From Chamaelirium japonicum (Eukaryota > Streptophyta > Magnoliopsida > Liliales > Melanthiaceae): a stretch of DNA of 64,000 nucleotides. The position numbers and the translations under genes were made by a program. Positions 47,081-59,940 of the stretch are shown piece by piece (the first letter of the stretch is position 1; each line of letters opens with the position of its first letter). The notes beneath the pieces are model-generated. The model was not told where the DNA came from. It did no database searches and saw only the letters and a list, made by a program, of their open reading frames with translations. Location of the stretch: assembly GCA_947650365.1 (NCBI GenBank), contig OX393555.1, positions 12,958,340-13,022,339 of the forward strand, written 5' to 3'.

Positions 47081-48044
47081 ATTTTTTTGCATAATTATTG
47101 AAATAAAAAATATTTGGTAGGATTTCATTCATCACATAAATAGAGCTTAAGTCCAATAATTCATTTTTTGGACTATTAATTCATTTTCATAACTATATGT
47201 GACACATTCATGAATAATTTTGGCAATAGCATGCTAACTATAAGAGGCTACATTGATAATGACGGGGGTGCAATAGTTGTGGGTGCAAAATCTAGCTAAT
47301 GCCCTACAGTGGGACCCGCAGCCCTACCTGGGGCTCACAAAGACGATAGTGGGACCCGCAATCTTGCTTGGGGTCCACGAATACTATTCGAGGTCTGGTA
47401 AATCCCCTGGATATTTATCAAACCTCGGATATTTTAGAAATATTCCTGGAATATTCTTCAGATAAACCAAACTCTATAAATAGCAGGTCCGACAAATATT
47501 CCAGAGGAGAATTCCTAATTCCAGACTCCACTTTCTGTTTTCCAAAGCTCCTCGAGCTTTTTGGCTTTCAGACTCCGGTTAAGCTTATTCCACCCTCTGT
47601 TTACCTATAAGAAGTACTCCTCGGCCTGTCAAGAGTAGCTCTACTTCTTCAGAGATAGTGGTTCAAAAGTTGTGTCTTACTGCACGGAGATGTAGGCTTC
47701 GGCCGAACTTCGTCACCACATCCTGTGTCAACTCTCTCTTAACTCTACAGTGTTAGCTTGACAGCTCAGTAAGCAACAGCACAGCACTTCGAAGTGCACC
47801 ACATCCGGAAGGGTCAAACCTTCAATCGACTGTTGGAGGGGGATTGCGTACGACGGCCGAAATCCTCCCCCACAATACTTGTTAGAGTGATCGGTGTGGA
47901 TCACCTTAACTTAAGGAGGTTATTGAATGGGGTTTCTACCGCCGGAGATTATAGGAATATACTATTCAATCCGAAACGTTTAACCAAAATGATGTGTCTG
48001 GATCATAGTCGTCCGTTGCACCCAATCCTGAATTGTGAATTGTA
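47081..48044. other. Pre-insertion flank of the copia element; no gene assigned
   Basis: Contains AGTGGGACCCGCA twice (47308, 47350) and a promoter-like CTCTATAAATAG at about 47472. It continues across the copia insertion into 58058 onwards, so both flanks were once contiguous. No protein family recognised. Confidence 0.4.
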
Positions 48045-50181
48045 TGTTAGGATTGATGTGTTCTAAGCTTGTAAAACTTTATGTTTTGGTCTAATTAAGA
48101 TTGATAGTTATTATTATATGAGATGCATATAGGTGCGTAACATAGTTACGTGTTCTTTTAAGAACAGAGAGCCATGGTTATATGGTAGTCCACTGAGTTG
48201 AAGACTAAGTGGATTGGTCTCATATAATCTAAATCAGTTCGCAGCTATGATCAGGTTGGTCGCCTCATCATGTTAAGCTGTTGGCGATGACAGTTCATGG
48301 GAAGTCTTCACCATGGTCATCACCAGGCACAGTGTCTCTGGCAGAACGGAACTAACACGGTGTACAGATCACTGAGCAGACACTGGTACACTAAGCCGTG
48401 TTTCTGATTAGGGTAAAACGGTCATAAACCCTGAGAAACCACGTCTGATGGACTCACCAATTGCATGGTGCTTTGGCGCACCAATGTGTGAGGATCCGTA
48501 TGCAGTGATCCAAAACCACGGTGTACTGGGTTACCCGGCTGGCGTTGCATTAGCGTGTCACTCCTGCAGGCCATCCACACCCCTGAAGGGAGGTGCGTTC
48601 CTTGGTGTGACTTACACTGTACCAAACCCAGGCCTGGTGGTCACCAGTTTGACTGTTGACCAGGTTCGATTACTCGACGGGGTAATCAGAGGTACGATGT
48701 ATAGGTCAACCTGGAAGGAACCAAGTCATATGATCATTCGAGTCTGACGGTAGTCTCCACCGCTCGAAGTGAATCATGGCATCAAGTGGAGGGACAGTGG
48801 GTTTACCACTACTAAGCGGAGAGCAGGGGTATGATGGAGAACATAGTAAGTCTGGGTAAATTGGAGTGCAGCCTGCGTCGCACTCTGGGTGGCTACGCAG
48901 GTTAACTCGAGCTCAGAGGATCGATGGTACACTCGGGTAGTGTGTCGATCGAGCTTGAGTTGGAAGCCATGAACCCCGGTCCCTGATGGTTTCACCTTAT
49001 CAACATTATGTACGGTTATTGAACCATCTCCTCGAAACACCATAAGCACTAAGAGGAAGAAAGAAGTATACACTCCGTGTGTGCTTGGCACTAGAGCATG
49101 GTAGATGCGTAACTACATGCGAGTACTAAGGGTTATGCCCGAGACTAGTACAGAGTCGCACGTAGTAATCCCTAGCCATAAGTGAACTTCGCTGCATAGG
49201 TGCGATGCACCGGGATATGTTGCGAGTTGACTAGTTGACTTTGCTAGAGGCACCCTTCGGTGGTCTCAGTTAATAGTAGGTAACTAGTAGAAATCACTTA
49301 AGTAATGGCAGCTAGGTATCGCTCGCTAGAAATGGTCAAAATGAGACGTCAGGGCGTTTTGGTAAAAACCTCACTCTGCCGGACCTCACTGTTGGCCGAC
49401 CCTAGCTGTGGGAGACCTTGCTAGGGCCGGCCCTATGTTGTAGCGATGAGAATCCCTCATCTATAGGGGCCGGCCATATAGATAGGGATAGGGCCTAGAA
49501 TCGATTAAGATCGAGCCCTAAAAAGTGGGAAAACGGATAAATACAAGGAGAGATAAAAATGATATAATGGAGAGATAATTGTGGGAGGTCTTTATCCCCT
49601 TGGATCCTTATCCAAGGGGGTAGGCCGGCCCTATATAAAGGGCTATAGGGGGCCGGCCATAATGATGCAAAAACCGAACCCCCCTCCCCCTCTCATCTCT
49701 CTAGTTCTCTCCCTAATCCATCTCCCGTTTCCCGCTTGCTACTTCGTCTTCCTCGTGTGGAGTTCTGAAGAAGGAGAAGGGTCGTTCTTCGGAGGCACTC
49801 AGAGATCCGAGAGTGACGTTCTGTGCATCGTGTGAGATCGGGTGAACAAGAAGGCATCGTCTCCAATCGTACCGTCGGCATCTTCGCGAACGATCTTCCG
49901 TCTCCATCGACAAAGAAGATAATTCTCCGCGGTTAAAAGATCCGTACGAAAGGTATGTGTAATCTAACATGTAGATCTAGCGAGTATTATAATTTGCATG
50001 CATGCTAGTTAATCATCACGCTAGATTGCCGTTAGGGATTTTCGATTCACGTGCATACACATGCATACATATGTAGATTAGTTTTTATGAAAGTTTAAAT
50101 CATGTAACGTGCACCATGAACGGTCTTTCGATCGTAAAATCGTTTCCGCTGTGAGCCTCTACCATGGAATTATTTCCAACA
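48045..50181 (+). repeat. Left LTR of the copia element (2,137 bp)
   Basis: Direct repeat of 55916-58052, offset 7,871 bp. It holds the core promoter at about 49623-49658 (TATATAAA) and many GGCCGGCC words near 49430-49660. Confidence 0.97.
49623..49658 (+). promoter_or_regulatory. Core promoter of the left LTR, TATA box within an inverted repeat
   Basis: GGCCGGCCCTATATAAAGGG, then CTATAGGGGGCCGGCC: the TATA box sits between GGCCGGCCCTATA and its near-complement. Transcription would start near 49665, defining U3/R. The right LTR has the same structure at 57494-57529. Confidence 0.65.
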
Positions 50182-50183
50182 AT

Positions 50184-50195
50184 TAGTATCAGAGC
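50184..50195 (+). other. Primer binding site of the copia element
   Basis: TAGTATCAGAGC, one mismatch to the initiator-Met tRNA primer site, starting two bases after the LTR end. Confidence 0.85.
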
Positions 50196-50375
50196 CGTAT
50201 TAGTGGTGTGCGTTTCACGTTTTTTCATGAAACCAACATGTGTGCGCATGATGAATGCGTGAACTCATCGGGGTTCTTACGCTTAGATCTTGCATATATA
50301 TAGATTGTGTTTGTTCTATTAATCATTCTTGCAGAGCGCCGCTATAAAAAAAAATCTAGATCTATGTTTTGTGCT

Positions 50376-50405
50376 TGCTATCGGGGGTCGGACCCCGAGT
50401 TAGCA
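50376..50405 (+). repeat. Leader hairpin 1 of the copia element
   Basis: Arms TGCTATCGGGG and CCCCGAGTTAGCA pair with one bulge around GTCGGA. Same apical GGGGTCGGACCCC as hairpin 2. Confidence 0.75.
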
Positions 50406-50736
50406 ATTGTCTGGATTTGCTTTCTGTGTGTGGATATATAATTGAGCCGTAGATTGGGCGAGTGATGGGGGTTGACCATCCTCGGTTCCCATGGCCTTTT
50501 TTTCTAGGTGTATTTTCTTTTCTTTCTAGGAAATTGTGTACGAGCGAGCACTTGCTCGAAACGTACTAGACTTTTTCGGTTACAGATCGAGAAGAAATAT
50601 ATGCCAAAGAAATCCACCATCGGGAGCGTGAGCGGAACCCTGGAGGATGAAGATGATCCGGCAAAGTGTTCGCGAGCGCGACGGAGGAGCCAGACCGAGG
50701 AACCTTGCGAAGAAAGCTAGAGGCCTGCGCTGTGCT

Positions 50737-50771
50737 AATTAGGTTCAGGGGTCGGACCCCTGAACTTAATT
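50737..50771 (+). repeat. Leader hairpin 2 of the copia element
   Basis: A 15-bp stem (AATTAGGTTCAGGGG with CCCCTGAACTTAATT, one G-T pair) and a 5-base loop TCGGA. Confidence 0.85.
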
Positions 50772-51934
50772 CAGTTTTAATGGTTGCTTTCTTTATTAGT
50801 TCTTTATATTTCATATCGAACCCCGATGAGATAATGTGATTATCAGTTTTCAGAGGGATGTCTTTCCCCTCCGGTCCAAGCGACTGCTTGAGGAAAGGAT
50901 CCCGCTAGATGACGCCTATTATTTAGTTGACTTTTGATGTTAGTGGGATCCCATCACATATGGTTATGCCACCATTAGGTCAGCACCCGACTAGTCGGGT
51001 GTGCTTATTTGGCCAGCATCGAATCAAAGATGAGATGAATATCCATTGAACATCAATTGTCAAATTTATAAGCGAGGCGCCATGACTAGTGGGAGTCCTT
51101 TCCAGTGAGTCTGACTCTAGAATTAGCTCCAGAGCATTAGCGTGATAACCAATTTTGCAAAGCATCGATATTCTCGGAATATGTAATGTGACCCTTGAAT
51201 GGAGAAATCCGCTTGAGGCAGGGACTATGATATTCCGAGAATGATTAATGCTAGGCGAAGGGCTTGAACGCTAGTGGGAGCATGGTGTGACCAGTGTCTA
51301 GTATATAGGAGGTCGCTACCTTTGCATTTGCATAAATTCATACTCGCAAAAATAACCCTCATATATAATAAGGGATGCAAGAGAGGACTTTTAGAGATCC
51401 TCTGGCCTCCACGGCCAGTCGTTTTGTGTTTGGGTGGGGATGCATAACTTCACACCCCCTAGGGTGGGAGCTGTGTGCTTCCATGCCAAATAACTTAATG
51501 ACCTCCCCATGGATATGGTGATTACGAGGTCAGGAGAGAAGGGGTTTTTATCCCACCCTAGTGGGGGCCGCATGAACTCCTGTGTCGTAATTGCTTAGGC
51601 TCTTGGGTAAGCATCCTAAGTACACGTGAGGTATTCATTGCGAAGATAACGGTGATCACGTGATATTGGCCGAAATATAACCATGGTCCATCACAGCCCT
51701 TAGTTGGCAGATTTGGATAGGGTCAAGGAAAAGGCCCGTGTAAGCGGATTGACACTGCATGATGCCCCCTAGGGCAGGTACAGTCAATTCCGAGATCTTA
51801 CATACATGGTTAATTAATCCATGGAAATGGTTTCGCTTGAGGGTAGCGTCGATATATGGATATAATTAGCTTGTTTTAAAAATCCATAAAATAAGTTTTT
51901 CATGCATTCTCATTATTCAATCTTTAATTTACAG

Positions 51935-54900
51935 ATGACCAAGTTAGACCCCCTGTCCGCTATCCTAAATGACCATAAACTTACCGGTCCCAACTATGAG
52001 GACTGGAAGCGCAACCTGTATCTGGTCTTAAGGATTGGTAAACACATGACAGCCCTGAATGACCCTAAGCCGGATTTGCCAGGACCCGATGCCACAGATG
52101 CACAGTTAAAGGCTTTCACTGACTGGAAGGAATCTAATGAAATATGTAAATGCTATATTATAGCATCCTTGCAAACAACTCTGCAGAAGCAAGTCGAGGA
52201 GATACCCGACGCTTCTGACATGATATTGTATCTGAAGGAGATGTTTGAAGGTCACAATCGCGTTACGCGATACCTTATCATCAAGAAACTCGTCGGCACT
52301 AAGATGTCCAATGGGACGCTGGTTCGGGAACACATGATGAAAATATTTGGGTTCCAGAACGAACTAGCTACCATGGACATTGTGCTATAAGGCGAGGTGA
52401 TGACAGACATCTTCCTCTCGTCACTGTCTAGAGCCTTTGAAGGCTTTGTCACCAACTTTAATTTAAACAAGTTGGCTATGACAAATACAGAGCTTCTGGG
52501 AGCTCTCCAGACAGCTGAGGATGGCTTCAAGCAGAAGGGCGAAGCACTTCACGTGCAACGCAGATCCTTCAAGAAGTTTGGTAAACCTCAGGGCAAGAAA
52601 CATAAGAAGAAACCTAAGTCAGCGCCTGTGCAGGACTCTACTGGAGCCTCTGGGTCTGGAGAATCAAAGAAACCGGGCACGAAGTGTTTCCGGTGTGGCC
52701 AGAAGAGTCATTGGAAGAAGGACTGCAAGAAGCCTCAGAATGCTGGTGAAGGTAATCCATAACTCTTAGTTGTTGAATCATTTCTTTCAAGTAATAGTTC
52801 TTTTGCTAGTTGGATTGTGGATTCAGGATCTACTAACCATGCCTGTAACTCTCTTCAGGGGTTTCGGGAAAGCAGAATGTTACTTGATGGAGAGGTGACC
52901 TTGAGCATGGGAACTGAGGCCGTGGCAGCTGCTGAAGCTATTGGAGACGTTTATCTTAGTTTTTCGAATAATAAGACTTTGACTCTTAGAGATGTTTTTT
53001 ATGTACCGTCCTTGAGACGTAACTTAATTTCTGTTTCTTCTTTAGTTAATGAAGGTTATTCAGTTTATTTTGATACTACTGGTGTGTCGTTTAAGCTGAA
53101 TGGAACTTTTATAATAAGAGGAATGATTCAGAATCATCTCTATGTTGTCAGTCCTAAATTTGAAAAGGATAACATAATAACTTCAGCATTTAATGTTAAT
53201 TCATCTAAGCGTAAGAAACCTTTGGAAAATTTAACTCAATTGTGGCACTTACGACTTGGGCATATTGCCTTATACAGGATCCATAGAATGGTGAAGGCCG
53301 GGCTTCTGGAAACAAATCCTACAGAGATCCTTCCCACCTGTGAATCCTGCCTGGAAGGCAAGATGACCAAGAGGGCTTTTAAAGGCAAAGGAGTAAGAGC
53401 TACTGAGGTATTGGAGTTAATTCATTCAGATGTATGTGGACCCATGAGCGTCAAGGCGATAGGAGGCCATAAGTACTTCATCACTTTCACTGATGATTAC
53501 TCAAGATATGGTTATATTTACCTGATGCATCGGAAGTCGAAATCCTTTGACATGTTCAAAGAGTTCAGGGCTGAAGTAAAAAAGCAGACAGGTAAATGTA
53601 TAAAAAACCCTTCGATCTGATCGAGGAGGTGAGTACCTATCTGACGAGTTCCTTGGTTATATGGTGGAACATGGGATAACATCCCAACTAACTGCTCCAG
53701 GTACCCCACAACAGAATGGAGTTTTCGAGAGAAGGAATCGAACCTTGTTGGACATGGTTCGCAGCATGATGAGTTATGCCAGTTTACCAATGACCTTTTG
53801 GGGATATGCCCTATAAACAGCTGTTTATATTCTGAATCACGTTCTGTCTAAGTCAGTACCTCAGACCCCTAGAGAACTGTGGTCAAAGCGAAAGCCTATA
53901 CTACAGCATTTCAGAGTATGAGGATACCCTGCACATGTGCGAAGGGATAAGAGGGAAAAGATGGAATCTAAAACCAGAGTATGCTTATTTGTAGGGTATT
54001 CCAAGGAGACCAAAGGAGGACTATTTTATGATCCTGAGGAAAAGAAAGTAATCGTTTCTACGAATGCCTATTTCCTAGAACAGGATTATATTATGGACCA
54101 CAAGCCTACTAGTAAGGTAGTTCTGGATGAGCTACTGGGTACTAGTACAAATAGCGCATCCAAAAGCATAGTGAGAGCTGACATTACAGATACTAATATA
54201 CCAGATATTGTACAGCCTATTAATCCTATAACACAGCCACCACCTCGTCGCAGTGGGAGAAGCATCAGAGCTCCTGACAGATACTATGGAGAAACCTTAT
54301 TGGTTGATCTAGAAGGTCAGGAGGATGACCCACTGAGCTACGATGAGGCAGTGGGAGCTTCTGACGGCTCTGACTGGCAAAAGGCCATGGAGGCAGAAAT
54401 TGCATCTATATCCCATAACGCTGTCTGGACTCTTGTTACACCATCATCCAATATTAAACCTATTGGATGTAAGTGGGTGTATAAGAAGAAGAGAGGATCC
54501 GATGGTACAATTGAAACTTATAAAGCTAGATTAGTTGCCAAGGGTTATACCCAGAGAGAAGGAATCGACTTTGACGAAACCTTCTCGCTGGTAGCTATGA
54601 TAAAGTCTATTCGGATCCTCCTATCCATTGCAACCCATTACAACTGGAAGATCTGGCAAATGGATGTCAAGACAGCATTCCTCAATGGAAATTTGGAAGA
54701 AGACATTTATATGATGCAGCCACCAGGTTTTGAGTCAGAGGGTCAGGAACATCTAGTTTGCAAGTTGCAGAAGTCCATTTATGGACTAAAGCAAGCATCT
54801 AGAAGTTGGAACATCCGTTTTGATCAGGTAATTCAGTCATATGGATTTACTCAAAATGAGGATGAACCATGTGTATACAAGAGGAGTGATAAAACTACAG

Positions 54901-55901
54901 TGGTATATTTGATACTTTACGTAGACGATATTCTACTCATTGGAAATGATGTTGGAACATTGTCAACGGTAAAGGTCTGGTTGTCAACACAGTTCGATAT
55001 GAAAGACCTAGGTGAAGCGAGTTATGTTTTGGGGATCAAGGTAACACGTAATCGCCAGAACAAGATTCTCTCACTGTCACAGGCCGCGTATATAGATAAG
55101 GTTATGGCTAGGTTTGACATGCAAAACTCTAAGAAGGGTTTTGTGCCATTTAAACATAGCGTAAAACTGTCTAAGGATCAATGTCCTAAGACACCTGAGG
55201 AGAGAGCAGAAATGCAGAAGATACCTTATGCTTCGGTATTAGGTAGTCTAATGTATGCTATGCATTGTACAAGGCCAGATATCTGTTTCGCAGTAGGCAT
55301 GATGGGTCGGTTTCAGTCGAATCCGGGTCCAGATCACTGGACAGCAGTGAAGTGTATACTCAAGTACCTTCGTAGAACAAGGGACTATGAGTTGGTTTAC
55401 ACTGCACAAGAACTGACGCCAATTGGATGCACAGATTCTGACTTTATGTCAGATTTGGAATCCAGAAAATTGACATCAAGTTTTGTGTTTATGTTAGGAG
55501 GAGCAGCGGTTAGTTGGCAGAGTGTGAAGCAGAAATGCATCGCAGACTCTACCACAGAGGCTGAGTACATTGCAGCGTGCGAGGCAGCCAAAGAGGCGGT
55601 ATGACTCAAGAAATTCTTTATGGATTTGGGGTGCGTACCAGAGGCCCAGTTACCTATTGTGCTTTACTGCGATAATAGTGGGGCGGTAGTACAAGCAAAG
55701 AAGCCAAGACATCCCCAAAAGGGGAAGCACATCGAGCGCAAGTTCTACTTGATTCGGCAGTTTCAAAAGCAAGGGCGAGTAGTGGTGACACATATTGCAT
55801 CTACAGATAATATTGCTGATCCTTTCACAAAGGCAATACCTATCAAGGCATTCGAGCGACATGTGGACGCGATGCGAGTCAAAACCGTTTTGCTACGCTA
55901 G
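51935..55901 (+). pseudogene. Copia gag-pol polyprotein, interrupted
   Basis: Gag starts at 51935 (MTKLDPLSAILNDHKLTGPN) and ends with a CCHC zinc knuckle (CFRCGQKSHWKKDC, 52685-52726). Protease follows with WIVDSGSTNHAC near 52810. Integrase has the HHCC region (HLRLGH ... CESCLEGK), then Asp at IHSDVCGP and FTDDYSRYG, and Glu in the PQQNGVFERR region. Reverse transcriptase has LYVDDILLIGND near 54920. RNase H ends near YCDNSGAVVQAKKPRHPQKG. Lesions: in-frame TAA at 52388-52390 and 52760-52762, a +1 shift at the A run near 53600-53605, TAA at 53814-53816, and TGA at 53919-53921 and 55602-55604. The 52760 stop lies exactly between gag and protease and could instead be a natural readthrough or termination site. 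Confidence 0.95.
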
Positions 55902-55905
55902 ACCT

Positions 55906-55915
55906 AGTGGGAGAT
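55906..55915 (+). other. Polypurine tract of the copia element
   Basis: AGTGGGAGAT, mostly purine, directly before the right LTR. Confidence 0.75.
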
Positions 55916-58052
55916 TGTTAGGATTGATGTGTTCTAAGCTTGTAAAACTTTATGTTTTGCTCTAATTAAGATTGATAGTTATTATTATATGAGATGCATA
56001 TAGGTGCGTAACATAGTTACGTGTTCTTTTAATAACAGAGAGCCATGGTTATATGGTAGTCCACTGAGTTGAAGACTAAGTGGATTGGTCCCATATAATC
56101 TAAATCAGTTCGCAGCTATGATCAGGTTGGTCGCCTCATCATGTTAAGCTGTTGGCGATGACAGTTCATGGGAAGTCTTCACCATGGTCATCACCAGGCA
56201 CAGTGTCTCTGGCTGAATGGAACTAACACGGTGTACAGATCAGTGAGCAGACACTGGTAAACTAAGCCGTGTTTCTGCTTAGGGTAAAACGGTCCTAAAC
56301 CCTGAGGAACCACGTCTGATGGACTAACCAGTTGCGTGGTGCTTTGGCGCACCAATGTGTGAGGATCTGTATGCAGTGATCCAAAACCACGGTGTACTGG
56401 GTTACCCGGCTGGCGTTGCATTAGCGTGTCACTCCTGCAGGCCATCCACATCCCTGAAGGGAGGTGTGTTCCTTGGTGTGACTTACACTGTACCAAACCC
56501 AGGCCTAGTGGTCACCAGTTTGACTGTTGACCGGGTTCGATTACTCGACGGGGTAATCAGAGGTACGATGTATAGGTCAACCTGGAAGGAACCAAGTCAT
56601 ATGATCATTTGAGTCTGACGGTAGTCTCCACCGCTCGAAGTGAATCATGGCATCAAGTGGAGGGACAACGGGTTTACCACTACTAAACGGAGAGCAGGGG
56701 TATGATGGAGAACATAGTAAGTCTGGGTAAATTGGAGTGCAGCCTGCGTCGCACTCTGGGTGGCTACGCAGGTTAACTCGAGCTCAGAGGATCGATGGTA
56801 CACTCGGGTAGTGTGTCGATCGAGCTTGAGTTGGAAGCCATGAACCCCGGTCCCTGATGGTTCCACCTTATCAACATTATGTATGGTTCTTGAACCATCT
56901 CCTCGGAACACCATAAGCACTAAGAGGAAGAAAGAAGTATACGCTCTGTGTATGCTTGGCACTAGAGCACGGTAGATGCGTAACTACATGCGAGTACTAA
57001 GGGTTATGCCCGAGACTAGTACAGAGTCGCACGTAGTAATCCCTAGCCATAAGTGAACTTCGCTGCATAGGTGCGATGCACCGGGATGTGCTGCGAGTTG
57101 ACTAGTTAACTTTGCTAGAGGCACCCTTCGGTGGCCTTAGTTAATAGTAGATAACTAGTAGAAATCACTTAAGTAATGGCAGCTAGGTATCGCACACTAG
57201 AAATGGTCAAAATAAGGCGTCAGGGCGTTTTGGTAAAAACCTCACTCTGCCGGACCTCACTGTTGGCCGACCCTAGCAGTGGGAGACCTTGCTAGGGCCG
57301 GCCCTATGTTGTAGGGATGAGAATCCCTCATCTACAGGGGCCGGCCATATAGATAGGGATAGGGCCTAGAATCGGTTAAGATCGAGCCCTAAAAAGTGAG
57401 AAAACAGATAAATACAAGGAGAGATAAAAAGGAGATAATAGAGAGATAATTGTGGGAGGTCTTTATCCCTTTGGATCCTTATCCAAGGGGGTAGGCCGGC
57501 CCTATATAAAGGGCTATAGGGGGCCGGCCATAATGATGCAAAAACCGAACCCCCCTCCCCCTCTCATCTCTCTAGTTCTCTCCCTAATCCATCTCCCGTT
57601 TCCCGCTTGCTACTTCGTCTTTCTCGCGTGGAGTTCTGAAGAAGGAGAAGGGTCGTTCTTCGGAGGCACTCAGAGATCCGAGAGCGACGTTTTGTGCATC
57701 GTGTGAGATCGGGTGAACAAGAAGGCATCGTCTCCAATCGTACCGTCGGTATCTTCGCGAACGATCTTCCGTCTCCATCGACAAAGAAGACAATTCTCCG
57801 CGGTTAAAAGATCCGTATGAAAGGTATGTGTAATTTAACATGTAGATCTAGCGAGTATTATGATTTGCATGCATGCTAGTTAATCATCACGCTAGATTAC
57901 CGTTAGGGGTTTTCGATTCACGTGCATACACATGCACACATATGTAGATTAGTTTCTATGAAATTTTAAATCGTGTAACGTGCACCATGAACGGTCTTTC
58001 GACCGCAAAATCGTTTCCGCTGTGAGCCTCTACCATGGAATTATTTCCAACA
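55916..58052 (+). repeat. Right LTR of the copia element (2,137 bp)
   Basis: Same length as the left LTR, with scattered substitutions and no net length change. Confidence 0.97.
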
Positions 58053-58057
58053 TTGTA

Positions 58058-59340
58058 ACCCACCCACCTCCTCGATTTGTATGTCGAAATTGGCTCGTGT
58101 CAAAGACCTCTCAGATTGTAGACTTTCAGCCAGTCGTGCGCACAACTGAGGGATCATGCGCACGATGGCATCACTATTTTTTTTCAATGAGTAATCTCCG
58201 AGCCAAACCATGTGAACGAATTCCTGGATTGTATGCACAATCAACTAGGGCAAAATTATGCCAAGTTGCACAGTAAGGACGGGATTCCTTGTTGGCTTTG
58301 GGTTCTTGAAAGTCGTTGGATTGGGATCCGTAAGAAACGTGTTGAAGTGGGAGTCCTATTAACTTAGCAGCGGGTTTACTTGGAGTACAAGCCTAGCAAC
58401 CAGCATTGGACCTCTATAAATAGGGGGCACCCATGGTGAAACATATAGAAAGATCATCGAAGCATCGCAAAGTATTGAAGATCATTGGAAACCTCCAAAG
58501 AGGGACACTCGAAGCAGGATTGAAGACCCGGGGGGGAGTGCATACACCGGGCCTACCCCCAGGGCCCTTTGGCGGTCGGCATGAAGGCCGATGGTGCGTG
58601 CGATGGTAAAGGTGCTTATGGGTACCATTGTTGGAGGCTTCTACGGAGGCAAATCAGAGGCGCTGATGGGCACTATTGGTGGATGCCTATTGGAGGTGTC
58701 GGTGGGCATCATTGCAGCAACATCGAAAGATACCGAACAGAGTCACCAAATGGTGATATTTCCAGACGCCGATGAGTGATCTGATGGAGTTGCTGGCATG
58801 TGAGTGATGGAGGTGTCGACGGGCACAAATTCGGAGGCATCGACTGATGCCGATCGTTTGCATCTATAGTGCAACAAACTTTGGAGTCGTTGACAGACGA
58901 CCACTTGCTTGGAGTCGTCAACGAACGATATTTGTTTAGCTATCGATGGGAAACACTTTAGCTATCGACAGACAACACTTGGTTGAGACAACGATCTCAT
59001 TGGTGGTGTTAGAACCACATTTGTCTAGCGGTCAACGGACGACGAACATCGTTTGGTTATGATATCAGTCGCATTGGCACTGATAGAGCCGCATTTGTTT
59101 GGCGGACCAAGTGTAAATGACCATGGACTCCCAATTTGATGAATTAAATTCATGGGATTGAACCACTTTAAAAAGAATTTTGTTTGTTCATTGTCTCCTC
59201 TGGATAATTTGGTTTAATTTTAAGCTTTGGTTTGTGTATGTGCCCGCTTCCGAAGCGCACAACACTACAGGCAAAAGGACACTGTGATTGTATATATGGG
59301 TGCGTTGCAGCTTGTTGAGTGGGATCAATTGACCCCACTC
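58058..59340. other. Right flank of the copia element; no gene assigned
   Basis: Contains a promoter-like CTCTATAAATAGGGGG at about 58412-58427, followed by a leader-like region. 58640-59080 has loose repeats around GTCGGTGGGCA/GATGGGCACTATTGG and CTATCGA(T/C)(G/A)G(A/G)(A/C)AACACTT. This looks like an old LTR element or satellite-like sequence. Confidence 0.4.
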
Positions 59341-59344
59341 AAAT

Positions 59345-59348
<4 letters not shown>

Positions 59349-59384
<36 letters not shown>
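59349..59384. repeat. (TA)n tract before a CCCGTGC motif
   Basis: About 18 TA units followed by ACTAGTAAAAATCCCGTGCC, a typical edge of a plant transposon. Confidence 0.8.
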
Positions 59385-59410
59385 TAGTAAAAATCCCGTG
59401 CCCAAGGGCA

Positions 59411-59940
59411 CGAAAAAGATTTCGAGGACGACGAAAACATTTTAAGGGCGGTGATAATATTTAAAGGGTGGCGGCAATATTTCGAGGGAGACAATGATAG
59501 TTCATGAGCAACAATATTATTTCGAAAGGGGGGATAATATTTCAAGGGTTGCAACAAAACATTTCGAGAGTGATAACAATATTATTAGGGGGTCCAATAA
59601 TTCGACGGTGGCAATAATATTTTGAGGGTGGCAACAGAACCCTAACGACTGCCGACCCCACTCAGCCCGATTGCCATGCAAACTAACGATATTGAGTAAA
59701 CTGCCAATTTTAGAAATTTTATGCATAATTTTCTATTCAAATTGTATGCTCTACCACCTCAAATGCATCATTTTCTGTCGGCACGCCAAAGATTTTGAGG
59801 GCAACAAATTTTTTTTTGAGAGCATGACAAAATTTTGAGGGAGGAAACAATATTTTAAGGATGACAATAATAATTTAAAAATTATGATAATATTTTGAAG
59901 AAGGTGATAATATTTTGAAGATGGCAATCGTTTGTGAACG
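59411..59940. repeat. Degenerate 25-30 bp repeat (ATATTTCGAGGGTGGCAA)
   Basis: Many variants of (A)ATATTT(C/T)(G/A)AGGG(T/A)GGCAAC lie at 59410-59640 and 59790-59935, separated by a non-repetitive stretch. Confidence 0.7.

Larger units (their letters stand above)
48045..58052 (+). mobile_element. Complete Ty1/copia LTR retrotransposon, 10,008 bp
   Basis: Two LTRs of exactly 2,137 bp (TGTTAGG...CCAACA) are flanked by a perfect 5-bp duplication TTGTA (48040-48044, 58053-58057). A Met-tRNA primer site follows the left LTR and a purine tract precedes the right one. A leader of about 1.75 kb, then gag, protease, integrase, reverse transcriptase and RNase H follow in the copia order. By eye the LTRs differ at roughly 2-3 percent of positions, mostly transitions, so the insertion is fairly recent. 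The coding region carries several stops and one frameshift, so this copy is not autonomous. It is inserted in older intergenic sequence. Confidence 0.97.

Noticed and set aside
48422..49091. Open frames of 67-105 codons in the left LTR (and equivalents at 56191-56962 in the right LTR)
   Set aside because: They lie in U3 of the LTR, have no domain, and the frames differ between the two LTRs.
50508..50720. 70-codon frame in the copia leader as an extra gene
   Set aside because: No similarity to a known accessory protein, and it lies between the two hairpins. Leader frames of this size are expected by chance.
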